NCBI GenBank assembly: GCA_030248225.1
Contig: JASANE010003235.1
Location: forward strand, 16,340-80,339
DNA length: 64,000 nt
Source: Trileptium ribeirensis
Taxonomy: Eukaryota; Nematoda; Enoplea; Enoplida; Thoracostomopsidae
Direction of reading: 5' to 3'
In this document: in pieces, positions 1 to 11,790 of the stretch
Position numbering within the stretch: the stretch's first letter is position 1
Layout: each line of letters starts with the position of its first letter
Notes under the pieces: model-generated
Seen by the model: only the letters and a program-made list of their open reading frames with translations
What the model was told of the DNA's origin: nothing
Databases searched by the model: none
Translations under genes and position numbers: made by a program

Positions 1-455
1 GTAACTCGACAACCAACGCCAAATTGTTCTCATTTTGTAAAGCAAATAAGCATTTATAAGTCTGTATATATAGTGCTTTGCTGAGCGTTTTTCTATGATG
101 CGGATTTTGGTTCAAAACGGATTCTGAAGTGGGCCCATGAGTCTCGATGGACTAAAGTGGGCCCAATATATATATCCTCGCGCTCAGCATAGCCGAAAGC
201 TCTAAACCGCACAACTACGATGACATCTATAATGTTTGTTGGATCAATAGAACTAGTAACTCGCAAGTGAGGATAAAACGCAGTGAGCGTGGTTTCATAA
301 AGTTGAAATTTTGTGAAATCACCTTGTAACAGGCTTTATGTTTCGTGTATATATACTACACTAAAACCTCTGTAGCCATGAACCTATTGAAAATCCTAGA
401 ACATCTTAGACTTTAAACCCATTGAGAACAGCTTAAAATGCTTGATGTATTCGCA
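1..455. other. No gene seen
   Basis: AT-rich sequence without a convincing exon, RNA gene or repeat that I can relate to another part of the window. Confidence 0.4.
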
Positions 456-459
456 ATAG

Positions 460-1345
460 TATCTAGATAACTAATCCATCGTATTCAGCGTACCGAAAAA
501 CTTATACATAGAGCATTCTTCATACCCTTTACTCAATACGTAACCACGATACTGAAGACAGACTATATTTTGGCAGTCGGGATCATTGACCGTAAACCCA
601 TTGAAAACATCTGAGAAGATATGAAATATTCATGCTGGACTCCTGATAGCCGTACCATCCTATTCATTGTGCCGAAAAACCTATCTATATGCCACCCTTA
701 ATACCATGCAAGCAATAAATAACCAAACAAATGAAAAATCATTACATTTTAGAAATCGGGTTTGCCGACCATGAAACCCTATAAAAAGGTATAATAAAGT
801 CAATTTAGACTCTAAATAACAAAACCATAGTGTTCAGCTTGCTTGATAACCTAATAGACGCTTGTAATTAAAATGCAACAATTTGCTGTGATGTGATTAA
901 TCGCTATTTCTTGCAAAGGATCGACGAGCCATACGCAGGCCTACAGTGGTCCGGGGAGTGGCCCCACAAATAAGTCATGGTCAGCAATGTTGTAGATGTC
1001 GATGAGCTGATTCTGTATTATTATATTGCCTCGGTTTTTCTATACGAAGTCTGTCATAAGATATAGTCGGTTAAAGAGTGGTATCCGTATTGCCAGATTT
1101 GGCGAAGAACCACTAAACACCTGTTTTTCGCTATTTTAACCCCGACGATGGGATCGGAGCTGCTTTCGTTCAACTAAACGGCACACGGTCATCACCTTTG
1201 CTATCGAACAAAAATTTTATCGAAATATATCCATCCGACGATAAGTTATGAAAGGCAAAAACTGACAAAAGATTTTCACGACTTGTCCTCTAGCGCCCTA
1301 AGTGGAAACTCCGCTTGCTTCGCGCGCTCCGTTTCAAAAATGCTG
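460..1345 (+). repeat. Dispersed repeat family R1, copy 1
   Basis: About 0.9 kb of non-coding sequence that recurs, diverged but collinear and in the same orientation, at 47770-49185 and 58640-59090. Shared landmarks in order are a 'ggatcgacgagcc' block (about 919), 'gatgagctgattctgtatt' (about 1001), a 'cacctttgctatcga' block (about 1192), 'gattttcacga' (about 1271) and an end block rich in GCTTCGC/CGCTCC near 1312-1345. No protein-coding domain is visible, so it is probably a non-autonomous transposable element. Short ORFs inside it are not conserved between copies. Confidence 0.7.
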
Positions 1346-1479
1346 AATTTTCACCACTTTCCTGCACTGAGGCCCAATAGACGGGCACAATCTTATGATT
1401 TCGCCAAACTTCCAAAAGTATGCATTTGGTATGAAGTGGGTAATTTCGTGGTGGCGGTAATTCTCCTAGCTTATCTGGG

Positions 1480-1835
1480 TGTACTTCAGTGGGGAAAGTA
1501 CTGTACTGGTCGGGAAACGTCAAATATGTGTAATTTCAAGACTGATAACCGTTGTGCTTGTCTAGAAAGGGAAACTGAACGTTTTTCAATTCCGCAGGGA
1601 AATTTTTTGGATAGCTAAAATATGTGAAAATTATTTTCAGATGAACGGTAAAGAATTTTTAAATTTTTTGTCTCGAAGGAAAAGTGTTTGGCGCATCAAT
1701 TGCGCAAAGTACCTTGGGGGCATCATGTGGGGAGGGCAAAAGTTTACTTAGGGACTGGCGGAGGTCGATATAACTGGGGGTTCTCCCTCGTCTTATTTGG
1801 AGACGCTCTCTCTTCTTGAGTGTACTATAAATATT
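1480..1835 (+). repeat. Dispersed repeat family R2, copy 1
   Basis: Similar to 38940-39260. Shared stretches include 'atgtgtaat' followed by a GAAACTGA/TTGTGC region, then 'taccttggg' and 'gaggtcgatata' or 'gaggtcgacata'. The short ORF here and the one at 38959 share a Met-Cys-Asn ... Cys-Ala-Cys pattern only because the DNA repeat is shared. I do not regard either as a gene. Confidence 0.55.
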
Positions 1836-2244
1836 AATCAGAAGCTTGTGAAAAGGTAAGAGGATATTGGCTTCAGACTTCTAGTATATACGTAATAATA
1901 ATTGTTTTTCGTTTTATTACTGACTTAATTGAATTGCTGTACGACGCTATTCGTTTTATCTTGAGTGTACTATAAATATTAATCAGAAGCTTGTGAAAAG
2001 GTAAGAGGATATTGGCTTCATACTTCTAGTATATACGTAATAATAATTGTTTTTCGTTTTATCACTGACTTAATTGAATTGCTGTACGACGCTATTCGTT
2101 TTATCTTGAGTGTACTATAAATATTAATCAGAAGCTTGTGAAAAGGTAAGAGGATATTGGCTTCAGACTTCTAGTAATAATAATTGTTTTTCGTTTTATC
2201 ACTGACTTAATTGAATTGCTATAGGACGCTATTCGTTTTAACTT
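1815..2244 (+). repeat. Tandem repeat, 145-bp unit, 3 copies
   Basis: The block beginning 'cttgagtgtactataaat' starts at 1815, 1960 and 2105, giving a 145-bp period. Copies 1 and 2 are almost identical. Copy 3 lacks a few bases ('tatatacg') and diverges at its end near 2240. The high identity suggests a recent duplication. Confidence 0.95.
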
Positions 2245-3065
2245 TTAAGGCAATTTTTCGTCTCCATATGGCTCTACAAAGCGCGGCTCATAGACATAAT
2301 GACGACAGTATCGGTGCTATAGTTGTAGGGTTTTGTTAACTAGTGATTTGGTTAAATATTGACGAAACTGTAATATATATACTAGTGGATTATTAATTGT
2401 TATGTGCCTTTTGCTTTGAATATTTTGTTTTTGTACTTGAAGAAAAATTATTTTTTAATGTTTCGTATTTGTAACACTATTCGTGTTCTTAGATCTTCGG
2501 AATAGATTCAATTATTTTCCAAACTAAACTCTCGGGCCTAGTTTCTAGATTTGAGAGCAAGACGAAATTATTTAGCTGGGATCTTCAAATTGGGGTGGGG
2601 CCCCCTGGCATTTTTCGGTTCCCCCTGCTCCAGAACAGGTGCCCCGGGTGATGCCCCCGGGCAAAATTTTGGGCTCCCCCCGGTCCACCGCCTCTTCGAA
2701 AAATTTCCAATCGGTCCAAAGTACATAAAATTTGTATTAAAATTCCGTTCTGAAGCCAAAAAGTTCGCAAATTTTGTCAAAATTTGCTTCAAAATAGCTT
2801 TTTCTCTCCATCAAAACCATTTTGGCAGTGTTTGAAACAGATTCGAGGGCAGCGAAACGATATGTTAATGATATACCGTATGTTAAATCAAACCGTTGAT
2901 ATCCCATTCACACGTTACTTTATAGTCGATCATTCCGAACAGCGCAGAAGACGAAATTACGTCCATCTTAAGTCTCGTCTGCGACCTAAGCGAAACTGTG
3001 CCTTACATTGTTTTGGATACCGAGCAGTGTAAGTATGGAATAAATTAGATTCTTTGCAGGGAGTA
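2245..3065. other. No gene seen; short GC-rich patch
   Basis: The patch 2590-2700 is rich in GGGCCCC and CCCCCGGG and is open in several frames, but composition explains the ORFs there. Nothing else is recognisable. Confidence 0.4.
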
Positions 3066-3067
3066 AC

Positions 3068-3162
3068 CGGAATTCCGGTTCCGGTTCCGGTTCCGGCGAA
3101 AATCGTGTTCCGGTTCCGGTTCCGGCAAAGGGCAAAACACATACCGGAACCGGAATTCCGGT
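3068..3162. repeat. Degenerate TTCCGG hexanucleotide repeat
   Basis: Repeated TTCCGG/GGTTCC units in two runs (3074-3095 and 3107-3126), followed by an inverted GGAACCGGAATTCCGG segment. A second cluster of the same hexamer lies at 4163-4250. Confidence 0.85.
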
Positions 3163-4160
3163 TTAAAATTTTTGTTTGAAATTTTCTACGTTTTTGCTTC
3201 ATCCTGTAATCCAAACATATGTAATATATCTTATACAATGATCAAGCTCCAATACAACCAAGCAAAAGAAAAGATTAACTAACCAATTTGCCGTGTGAAA
3301 CGTAAGTAGGGCACATAATTTGAGCAGGAATTTTTCATAATAACCTGCAGGAGTTTGTTAAATCAAGGCCAGGTCGATGCTTGTAGCAGCTATTTTACAC
3401 ATCCAGAAGTCTGCGGGATACGTTTGACTTAAACCGGTCCAACTCGGTAACAGAGTATGGCTTACGCAGAAGTACTTAGGGTATGCTTGGCTAACATAAA
3501 TTGCGTCAAGCACCGGCCAGTGCGCTTGTAAATTTGGTAAATCAGTCTAAATTGAAGTAAACTAACGTTATCTGCAACGCAGCTAAAAATTGCTTTCTTG
3601 GCAGTGAACTGTATTTATTGAAACTGTGCGAGCAGCATCACAGTGTGTCTCATTTATAGCTTCTGATTAGAAGGTTATCATCATTATGATCTAACTGACG
3701 GGCACTGTTTGTCCAACGCTAGTCTAAACAGTGTCTCTGACCACTGATCAGAAAATTACCGTCTATCTATTATTTTCACTTAGAATCATATAAACCAATA
3801 ATTTTAAGTTTCCTACAGAAGAACATGCAACAAACGTATGTGTAGTAAAGGGAGGCGACTGGAGACAGAGCGAAAGTGTGTATTCTACGCTCCAAGTTTT
3901 GTAAGCACATTCGATTTGACGCAGTATAAGCCATGGTGTATAGTGGAAGACATTTCTTGCTCTGAATGTCCAAAAACCGATATATTTGATCGATAAATAA
4001 ACATTATTAGCTTCCTCAGTCTCTTTAAAGTTTCAGAAAGGCAATAATACCATCGCAATACATTAAGTTTAATGTAAAAGGTACTTTTTAATGCGTTTTA
4101 AATCCACTATACCTTCATTTCTTCCATCATCTGTTTTACTATATATAAATTTCGAAGACC
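3163..4160. other. No gene seen
   Basis: Spacer between two TTCCGG clusters. No splice-flanked coding segment or repeat was recognised. Confidence 0.35.
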
Positions 4161-4162
4161 AA

Positions 4163-4250
4163 GTTCCGGTTCCGGTTCCGGTTCCGGATCCGGTTTAAAT
4201 GGACGGTTCCGGTTGCTGGTTCCGGTTCCGGTAAATTTCGGTTCCGGTTA
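4163..4250. repeat. Degenerate TTCCGG hexanucleotide repeat, second cluster
   Basis: Same hexamer as at 3068-3162, with four perfect units at the start and more dispersed units to 4250. Confidence 0.8.
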
Positions 4251-4984
4251 TTCCCTGATTCTTTGGTAGTTGGGGCACCTTCCATAAACACTTTCAAGCA
4301 ACGCCTCCACAGCTCGACAGCATTACCACATCCATGAATCCGTGTCTGCCGCCCGCTTTTTTCTTCAGATTCACTATTTGTACAACGATGCAAATTGCCG
4401 ATTCATTTCGGCTTGCCAACGGTGATCTGTTCCCAAAAACAAAATCCAAATCAACGACACGCTGAACCATTGGCGGTTCAGGTACGTACGATTTTTAACT
4501 GTTTTTCTCTTGGAAAAATGTTCCCTGGCAAAATCGTGCGCCCCCCGGTTCGGAACCAAGGGAACTCCTGTTTCATGCTCCCTGTCAAAATTTTCAACGA
4601 ATGGAGAGCCCAGTTTAGTATTGTAATGTTTTATAAGTTGGCAAGAAATTTGTCAGTTTATGCTTTTTTAGGTGGCGTTTCGCAGAACTAATTTTGGCAA
4701 AATATAAAGTCCTTTAGTCTTTGTTGAGTCCAAGCTCGGACGAACAGCCAATTTGCGCACTATGTACTGTTACATGATACAGGTAATTTTTGCTAACGCT
4801 CAATTATTGATGAAGCGCTGATAGCTTTGTAGGGAACGATTTTTACATATACAAACTGAAATAATAGTAGCCCTGATTATATTTCAAAATTTTTCAACTC
4901 TCCGTAAACGAAGCTATGCCTCGTACTTCCTGAAGGCAATGTCAACACTTTTCTACAACCATTTACTTGCACAGACCCGAGTAA

Positions 4985-5125
4985 AACACAAGCACGCAGA
5001 TAAACGCACACTCACCCTAACGCGTTTTAACGTAAACGCCCGCAAACGCATTTGCACGCACACTCAAATGCGTTAGCGCGCACAGTCAAATAATGTGTTT
5101 GATCGTGCACGCACTCAAAAGCGTT
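4985..5125. repeat. Degenerate short repeat rich in AAACGC / ACACTC
   Basis: Irregular repetition of 'aaacgc', 'gcacactc' and 'acgcgttt' motifs in which CpG is locally frequent. Unit boundaries are not clean. Confidence 0.5.
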
Positions 5126-8100
5126 TAACCCATAGGTGTCAATAGTGGTTTACCGCCATAAGGAACGAGCCCACCCGTTCCTGCCAACGGCACCCGGAAA
5201 ATCTTGGCAAAAATAGGGGAAACTGCAAAAAATTTATCGCAAATTGACAAAAGTTGGAGGTTTGTAAAAAATTTTAGAACTTTATTCCCTCACGATCGTC
5301 TTCCCTTCCCAAGCCGACGGACCTATGATTTCAACGCATTTGCGCACGTGCTATTTTTGTTCACTTAATTCTGTTCATGACTGTTAATTTTTAAATTTTT
5401 GGAATGTTCCCACAAATAATTGCCAACATTGGTACAACACTGATTTCAGTAACGCGTACTTGCATAATGTGTCTTCGTTTGGTTACATGCACGGTATTAT
5501 TAGGCTAATCATTGTTCTTAAGCTTAGCTTTAGATTGGGCTTCTGAGGGAAACCAGACAAGTACCAGGTTATCAGTAATGACAAGTGATTTGCTTTAGTT
5601 TTTACTGACTCGTCAAATTATGGAGTATCATAGCTTGATGTGTTGTGGACGCACCGCATCGCATTATAATACTCATTTAATGTATGCCTTGCAACGTGGA
5701 ACGTAAGATGTTTTAGCATCGATAGCTTTAATTAATTTAGCTGCTCGATGCAAAATACGCGAAAGCGTATTCATTTAATATAGGCACTGCAAGCTTTAAG
5801 TTGCTCGATGCAAACTATGCGAATATCGACCACTTCATTTGATCGAATTACACTCTGTGCTTTGTTCCAAAGACGTGATTTGGAAGCGTAGCTTTTATTT
5901 AGTTTTCTCTAGAAAAGCTCCGGGAAAACGGTAAAAATAACTGGTCGGTCTCAAATATACAGTTATGTCAAGTATGTGGAGCGAGTCTCTTCTGTGCAAT
6001 ACAATGATCGTCGGAACTTTATAAACGTACTATTTTCAGTAGATTTGTTTCGTTATAGTAGATTGCCAGGGACGATGAAAATGATTTGTGTGGTCTTTAC
6101 TGCCCAATTTGTACGGTGAATACTTGTGCTAAAATGATGTTTTATTTTGACCGTCTGTGGATTACAGTGATTTTTTGAACTTTTTTATTGAAATCGTATA
6201 GTTGTTGTTTTGTTACAGTGTAGTTGTTGTTAAACTTTGGGCGAACCAGATTAGTTATAAATTGTATATGATAGCATAGTTACTTAGCGGCTTCGAAGTT
6301 CCTCGGGTTGTTTGCTTGTGATGCATTTTAGTTCGCTTGTCATTATATTTTGTAAAATATTCCATTCTGCTTTGGTGTGTAGGGTTGGTACGTATATTTT
6401 TGTATGTAATTCTCGGCTGGGAATTTTATGTACATTATCTCCAGGTGGTTACTTTTGCTTCACTGCTTTAGCCTCTTATATTTTTTGTCTTACAATAATG
6501 CCTTTATAAATATATATATACGATTACTACTGTAAGATATCATCATATGTGCGTGTGGTGTGTTAGGAAAGGTGTAATATAGTTATCAGAGACGCGGAAA
6601 TATACGGAGCACTTGAGGGACATACAAAGTACGAGAATAACAATTTTTGACTCAAATGATTCTGGATTTTGGGCGACTAAACAATAATTTTTCAACTAAC
6701 AATTTTGAAAAGCTTATTTTTTTCTCGATGAATGTATAATTTTGCATATCATTCGAATCGCATTGACGAAAAAAGTCGAATGGTGGTAAAATCAGCTAAA
6801 TTTGGGCGACGCATGAAGGAGTGGTTTCGATTTATGTGGAATCTTAAGCCTAAATCGTTAATCCCTGAAACCATTTAGTTGATTTCCACCATTCTATTCA
6901 ACCCGTCAATGGTGTTCGAGTGATATATAAAATTACACATTTATCGAGAAAACATATTTAGAAAAATTTTGGGTACCATTAGTACCCCATAAAATCAAAA
7001 AATTGTCATAAATACGGCCCAACTGAACATTTTTACTATATTGCCTCGTCAAGTTGACTCGGAAGGTATCAAAACTTTCGCTTTACAAAACCAATATAAC
7101 TGACCAATTTACGGCTGATGGTGGCCTCTAACACGACACCCGATACAACTTCGTATGTAATAAATTTGGGTTCAGCATTATTTTCTGTATACCCGGATTT
7201 CGCGGCGGTGGGGGATGGAACGTGATTCAATGTCGGTGTTTCTATATGAAATTTTGTATGTAAAGTAACTTATGAAACGTACTTTCGAATTGAAATTTTT
7301 GTTGTTCTGTTCTCATTCCGACTTTGATTTTTAAAAGAACGCTTTCTTCACTTTGTTCGTTAAAATGTTATTCTGCTCTGTTGCAAGAAACCTTATGACT
7401 AAACTCATCTTTAGGAAGTGAAGAAAACTGATCGCAGAACTAGCTTTTATGTAAAACCAAAGGCGAACTTTTACTCTACCAAGCGCAATATCAACTGCTT
7501 GTATTGTTCCAGTATTTAAGATTGTCTTTAAATGATAGAAATACGATGTAATTGGCACCAAATCGTTTATATTATTCTTCTGCACAAAAAAAGGACAAAA
7601 AGGTTGTGAAACTAAAGGTCAAATATTTTCTGAGAACTGGAAAACTCATATTTGGTGGTATTTTTACGCATTTTTTGATGATATATTTAATATAATTCTT
7701 AATTTTGTTCGGCATGTGTTTGGCGTATTTCTTGAATTTTCACCACTCTCTTTTATAATCATCCGCTCCATAAACTGTTCCGACGAACAATATTTATGCT
7801 TCAAGCTTGTAGTTTTAGTTTGAAAGCAATTTATTGCTCCAAAATGCAGCGATTCGGTCCGAAATTTGCTAATCCGGTGTTTCTTGCAACTAACGAGCTG
7901 TTTAATAATTATATATTATTATTGTCAAACGATAGTATTATGTATATAAATTTTGTAATGGTTAATTTTGCGTTATATTTTTGCATAGTTACTGTAATCC
8001 ATAGCTGAATCTTCATATTTTATGTGGCTTTGTGCAGAGTGTGGAGAAGTTTCCTGGAGAAAATTTGGAGTTTTAAAATTACCTGTTTATGACCGTAATC

Positions 8101-8640
8101 GTTCCCTATATCAAAAATTTACGGACCTATTGAGTAGTTGGAGAATGTGTAAATACCAGGGGGGTAGGGTGCGGCGTTTCTGTTCGATTTCAAATCTCTG
8201 ATTGTTCGGTTATGCTATTACTCTATGAGTGCAGTGTCGATCGTTGTCGGGGACATGAGCACTCGGGTCAGAACAATCTTTGAACCGCCACAGAAAATAT
8301 AATGTGTATTGTAACAATGCAGCATTCATCGTTACATTGGTGATTTTTAGGTAAATTAATGCAGTTTTGAAGATAACTGTGACCAATCCGTTGTAATAGT
8401 TCGACGATTGTATCGACCGGCCACGGTAGTTTTATCTTATTTGTATTTACAAACGGAGGTTCTTCGTGTTCGAAATTATTTTCTATGCCTTTAAAGTGAG
8501 AGAATTTGGTTTAACTCACATGCAGAGTCGAAAACGATCGTTAGCTATGCGGCCAGGTTTTCAGTTTGGTAAGCAATCCGTGGATGTGGAGTAGCGAAAT
8601 GGGCTCGTCTGGCACTTCCTTCTATAATTGTTTAAACCAG
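5126..8640. other. No gene seen; one imperfect direct repeat
   Basis: About 3.5 kb of AT-rich sequence. The only structure I can support is an imperfect direct repeat of about 65 bp ('gctcgatgcaaa.tacgcgaa' type) at 5740-5830. ORFs are short and AT-driven. Confidence 0.35.
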
Positions 8641-8644
8641 GCGA

Positions 8645-9065
8645 TATCACCTTTAGGTGCCGTACGTTATATGGTTAGTAAAAAGGATAGCATATAATGG
8701 GTGACTCAGGGGTTGCAGCCCCCGACAAGCCATATAGCTAGATTGGGCAATGTAAGCTTTAGAGGTGGAAGTGAAATGCATGCTATGCCGTTCTCGATAT
8801 ACTAAGGCTTAGTCTTAGCCTAAGCTAAGGTCCTTATATGAGCCATCTACTAAAGCCAAGCTTAAATCGGGGTGTTGCCGCCCCCGAACCTCCACTCTAA
8901 CTTGTTCTTTTTTACGTTATAACGTCCGGCCCCTAAAAGTAACTTGGGCCGATGGATCGATGAGATGATAGATAAGACTTGAAACCTAGGCTTAGTATAC
9001 CGAGAAGCGCATAGCTCGTATTACACTTCCGCTGCTAAAAGTTTGAGTAGGTCGGTTAGACCGGT
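8645..9065 (+). mobile_element. Older MITE copy (family M1) interrupted by a second copy
   Basis: The left part (8660-8740: 'acgttatat.gttag', then a 'ggggttgcagcccc' palindrome) and the right part (8985-9060: 'ggcttagtataccgagaa' and 'ttacacttccgc..ctaaaag') match the two halves of the + copies at 25408-25615 and 34770-34978. Between them sits another, oppositely oriented copy (8744-8950). It is a nested insertion. Confidence 0.7.
8744..8950 (-). mobile_element. MITE family M1, complete inserted copy
   Basis: About 207 bp bounded by imperfect terminal inverted repeats: GGGCAATGTAAGCTTTAGAGG at the left end, and the complement of GGCCCAAGTTACTTTTAGGGG at the right. Inside is the family signature 'ctcgatatactaaggctta' followed by a CTTAGCCTAAGC palindrome. 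There is no coding capacity. It is non-autonomous and its superfamily is not clear from the sequence. Confidence 0.8.
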
Positions 9066-9235
9066 CAAGCAGTACTGATGTTTTATCTTAACATAAATGT
9101 AACAGTTTGTTGTAGTTTTTTCACAAACAGCTGTCTTGGTAATTTATATATTATTAGTAGGGCTCAGTTAGATCTTAAATATGTATATAGTTGAATGTCA
9201 GAAACCCTGCAAAATACCCAAAATCGTAGAAATTT

Positions 9236-9385
9236 GGGCCATCGTAACTTTTAGGGGCGGAAGTGCGATGGTTGCTACACCGTAAAATCATTGAGCCTAA
9301 TTTGACTCAGTGATTTCGCAGTGTATGCCGTTCTCAATATACCGCCCTGAGCCTTAGCCTAATTTAATATATCTATATAAACCTT
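9236..9385 (-). mobile_element. MITE family M1, partial copy carrying a micro-insertion
   Basis: Starts with 'gggccatcgtaacttttagg' (the M1 terminus), runs through 'ggcggaagtg' and 'tatgccgttctcaatata', and fades after the 'cttagcctaa' motif. A 46-bp hairpin interrupts the family consensus at 9278-9323. Confidence 0.7.
9276..9325. mobile_element. 46-bp hairpin insertion flanked by TA
   Basis: Left arm CACCGTAAAATCATTGAG and the complement of the right arm, CACTGCGAAATCACTGAG, agree at 14 of 18 positions around a 10-base loop. TA lies immediately on both sides. The flanking M1 sequence continues without loss, which marks this as an insertion. TA duplication is typical of Tc1/mariner elements. 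Confidence 0.65.
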
Positions 9386-10260
9386 ATACATCATTTACCT
9401 TAAGATGTACGCACCTAGGGCTGGATTCTGTCTGAGAGCCAAATCCCGCTCGTGACAAAAACGCACAGCCACCTCGGCCCTTCATAAATAAAATAAATAG
9501 CTAAGCTATGCTAGTATGTTTGTACGTTCCGGGAATGGCTATGTCTCAGGGTTTGATAGCCGGGACGGGCTACTGAAAATATATTTATTACATTCAGTTT
9601 AGTAGATTGTGACACAGGGAAAATAGTTAGCTCTAGCCCCAAAAAAGTGCTATGCTGTGTTATAGAATACGTGCTCTAAACGTGACAGACCAAAATTTGT
9701 TTGGCGCTAAGGGATGGTGTTTCCAAATATAAGTTTTAACTATGCCAACGTTTTCATTTTCACCATATTCACCTTTATATATGCATAAATTACTACTAAT
9801 ATATATATGTTCGTTTTAGAGATTTATTTTTATGGATGTGTTATTACCCGGTGTGTTGGATTCTGAGGCAAATGTTTAGAAATCAATCTATTAAATATAT
9901 TATGTTTACATAGATCTATATAGTAAATTTAGCATTGGCGTAGATGTTTTCTTGATAATTTACGTGGAGCGCATATTTCAGCTGATTTTCTCCTCAGATT
10001 GTGTCTATTTGTGTTCGGCCTAAATTTCATTTTGTTCAGTTAAACTGCTACATTCCGTTTTAATACTGATTGTAATTCAATTGGAGTAATTGTGGTTGGT
10101 GGTTATCTAACATATGAAGGTTTGTGATCCCAAGCTAAGCCACAAAGGAACCTAGGGTCCAGCTTAGCATTCTGGCAGCAAAGGTGTGATCCTATCGATT
10201 ATAGCCGGTTGGCCAAACACTTGCTGCAGGAATACCCACAACGGTCTTAAAGGTCGGACG
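9386..10260. other. No gene seen
   Basis: The stretch 9388-9415 ('acatcatttaccttaaga') recurs at 15949-15966 in the MECR intron, so part of this is a further dispersed repeat. Nothing coding was recognised. Confidence 0.4.
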
Positions 10261-10261
10261 T

Positions 10262-11645
10262 TAGGAAAACCAGAACAGCTTTCCTTTGCACCCAAGACGA
10301 ACACAACTGCTTTCCACTGCGCATACAATGACAACGCTCCAGTTTGATAGTTTAGTGTCGATATTGGTCCACTCCTCCAGTTGGATATTGCTCCGCCTTC
10401 AGTTAGATACTGGTGCCTCAGTCCAGTTTGATATTGGTGCCCTCTCTGATTTGCTCTTGGTGTTCCCCTCCAGTTAAGCATTTCTGCCCCCTCCATTTTG
10501 GTGTTCGTGCCCTCTCCAGTTGATATTGTGCCCCCTTTAGTCTGATATTGATACCCTCTTCCAAGTAGATATTGTTGCCCGACTCAAGTTTGCTATTGGT
10601 TCACTCTGCTAATTGATATTGGTGCCCTCTCCGGCTTGCTATTAGTGTCCCATTCCGTTTGATATTGGTGCCCCACTCCAGTTTGATAGTGGCGTCCCCG
10701 TCCAGTTTATGTTGGTGCCCCTCCAGTAGAATTTCTACATTTGGACCTCAAGCGTCATAGAAACAAAGGCTACGTAGCAATAGCAATTACAAACGATACA
10801 GTGCAATTTGTGTTATAAAAACAAATTTAGAAATGATCAAAGGAAAAGCCAAAGAAATATGTTACTTGCAATATTAGAGCCTTTGCTATGCCGAAAATAT
10901 TGGTGGACATGCTACCATTCGACGTATCTTGAATAATTTATGCTCTTCATGGACAGCATGTGATTCATAGCATTATGTATCTTGAACAAGCTAATAACTT
11001 TGTAACTCTTGCTCGTATCGCATTTTATTAGTGTTCTAGATTTAGTGGGCATCTCTATAACAATCATGCTAAAATAATACCAATAATATCATTACTTTTC
11101 ATGTACTAAGTTGATCAGAACGCGACGCTTACATATGTTACAAACGGCAGTCGTGAGCCTGAGTCAAGTGAAATTGCACAAACGAGGGGACACCAATTGC
11201 ATACTGTTGGGGCACCAATATCAAACTGGAAGGGGGCTACAATATCAGACTGGAGGGGCACAGTATCAAACTGGAGGGGCACCAATATCAAACTGGAGGG
11301 GGCACCAACATCAAACTGGAGGGGGACACCACTATCACACTGGATAGGGCACCAATATCAAACTGGAGGGAACACCAATATCAAACTGGAGGAGGACACC
11401 TATATCAAACTGGAAGGGGACACCCATATCAATCTGGAGGGGAATACCAATATCAAGCTGGGTGTCTTCATTTTGCGGGCGGTGGAAAACTGTGGTCTTC
11501 ATTTTGCGTGCAGTGGAAAACCGTGGTCTTCATTTTGCGGGCAGTGGAAACCTTTGTCTTTTGTTTTGCTTGCAATGTATAACTATTGTGTTCATTTTGG
11601 GTGCAATGGAAAGCCGTTGTCTTCATTTTCCCTGCAATCGTTGCA
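10262..11645. mobile_element. Foldback-like element with arms made of tandem modules
   Basis: The left arm has an outer module of about 33-bp units (10262-10336), then about 16 degenerate 23-24 bp units of the type CCAGTTTGATATTGGTGCCC (10336-10737). The right arm has the same modules inverted and in mirror order: about 11 units of GGGCACCAATATCAAACTGG (11203-11462), then about five units around GTGGAAA..GTCTTCATTTTG (11462-11645). The arms flank about 460 bp of unrelated AT-rich DNA. Mirror-ordered tandem arms are known from foldback (FB/Galileo-type) DNA transposons. No transposase is seen. Right-arm units are much more uniform than left-arm units. ORFs here simply translate the repeat. Confidence 0.75.
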
Positions 11646-11684
11646 GACGTGTCTACCGTGTGCAATTCGCGCACGCACTTTAGT

Positions 11685-11790
11685 GTGAAATACGCATTAG
11701 TATATGGCTCATATAGGGACCTTAGCGTAGGCTTATTATATCGAGAACGACATTCACTTCCGCCGTTAAGGTAACTTTGACCCCAACAAC
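11685..11790 (+). mobile_element. MITE family M1, 3' half
   Basis: 'tatggctcatatagggacc', 'aggcttattatatcgagaac' and a terminal 'cttccgccgttaaggtaact' match the right half of the M1 family. It directly abuts the foldback element. Confidence 0.65.

Noticed and set aside
11197..11688. 163-codon ORF encoding a tryptophan-rich repeat peptide
   Set aside because: It is the translation of the right arm of the foldback element. All frames are open because the 23-24 bp unit lacks stops, and the protein is not conserved in the inverted arm.
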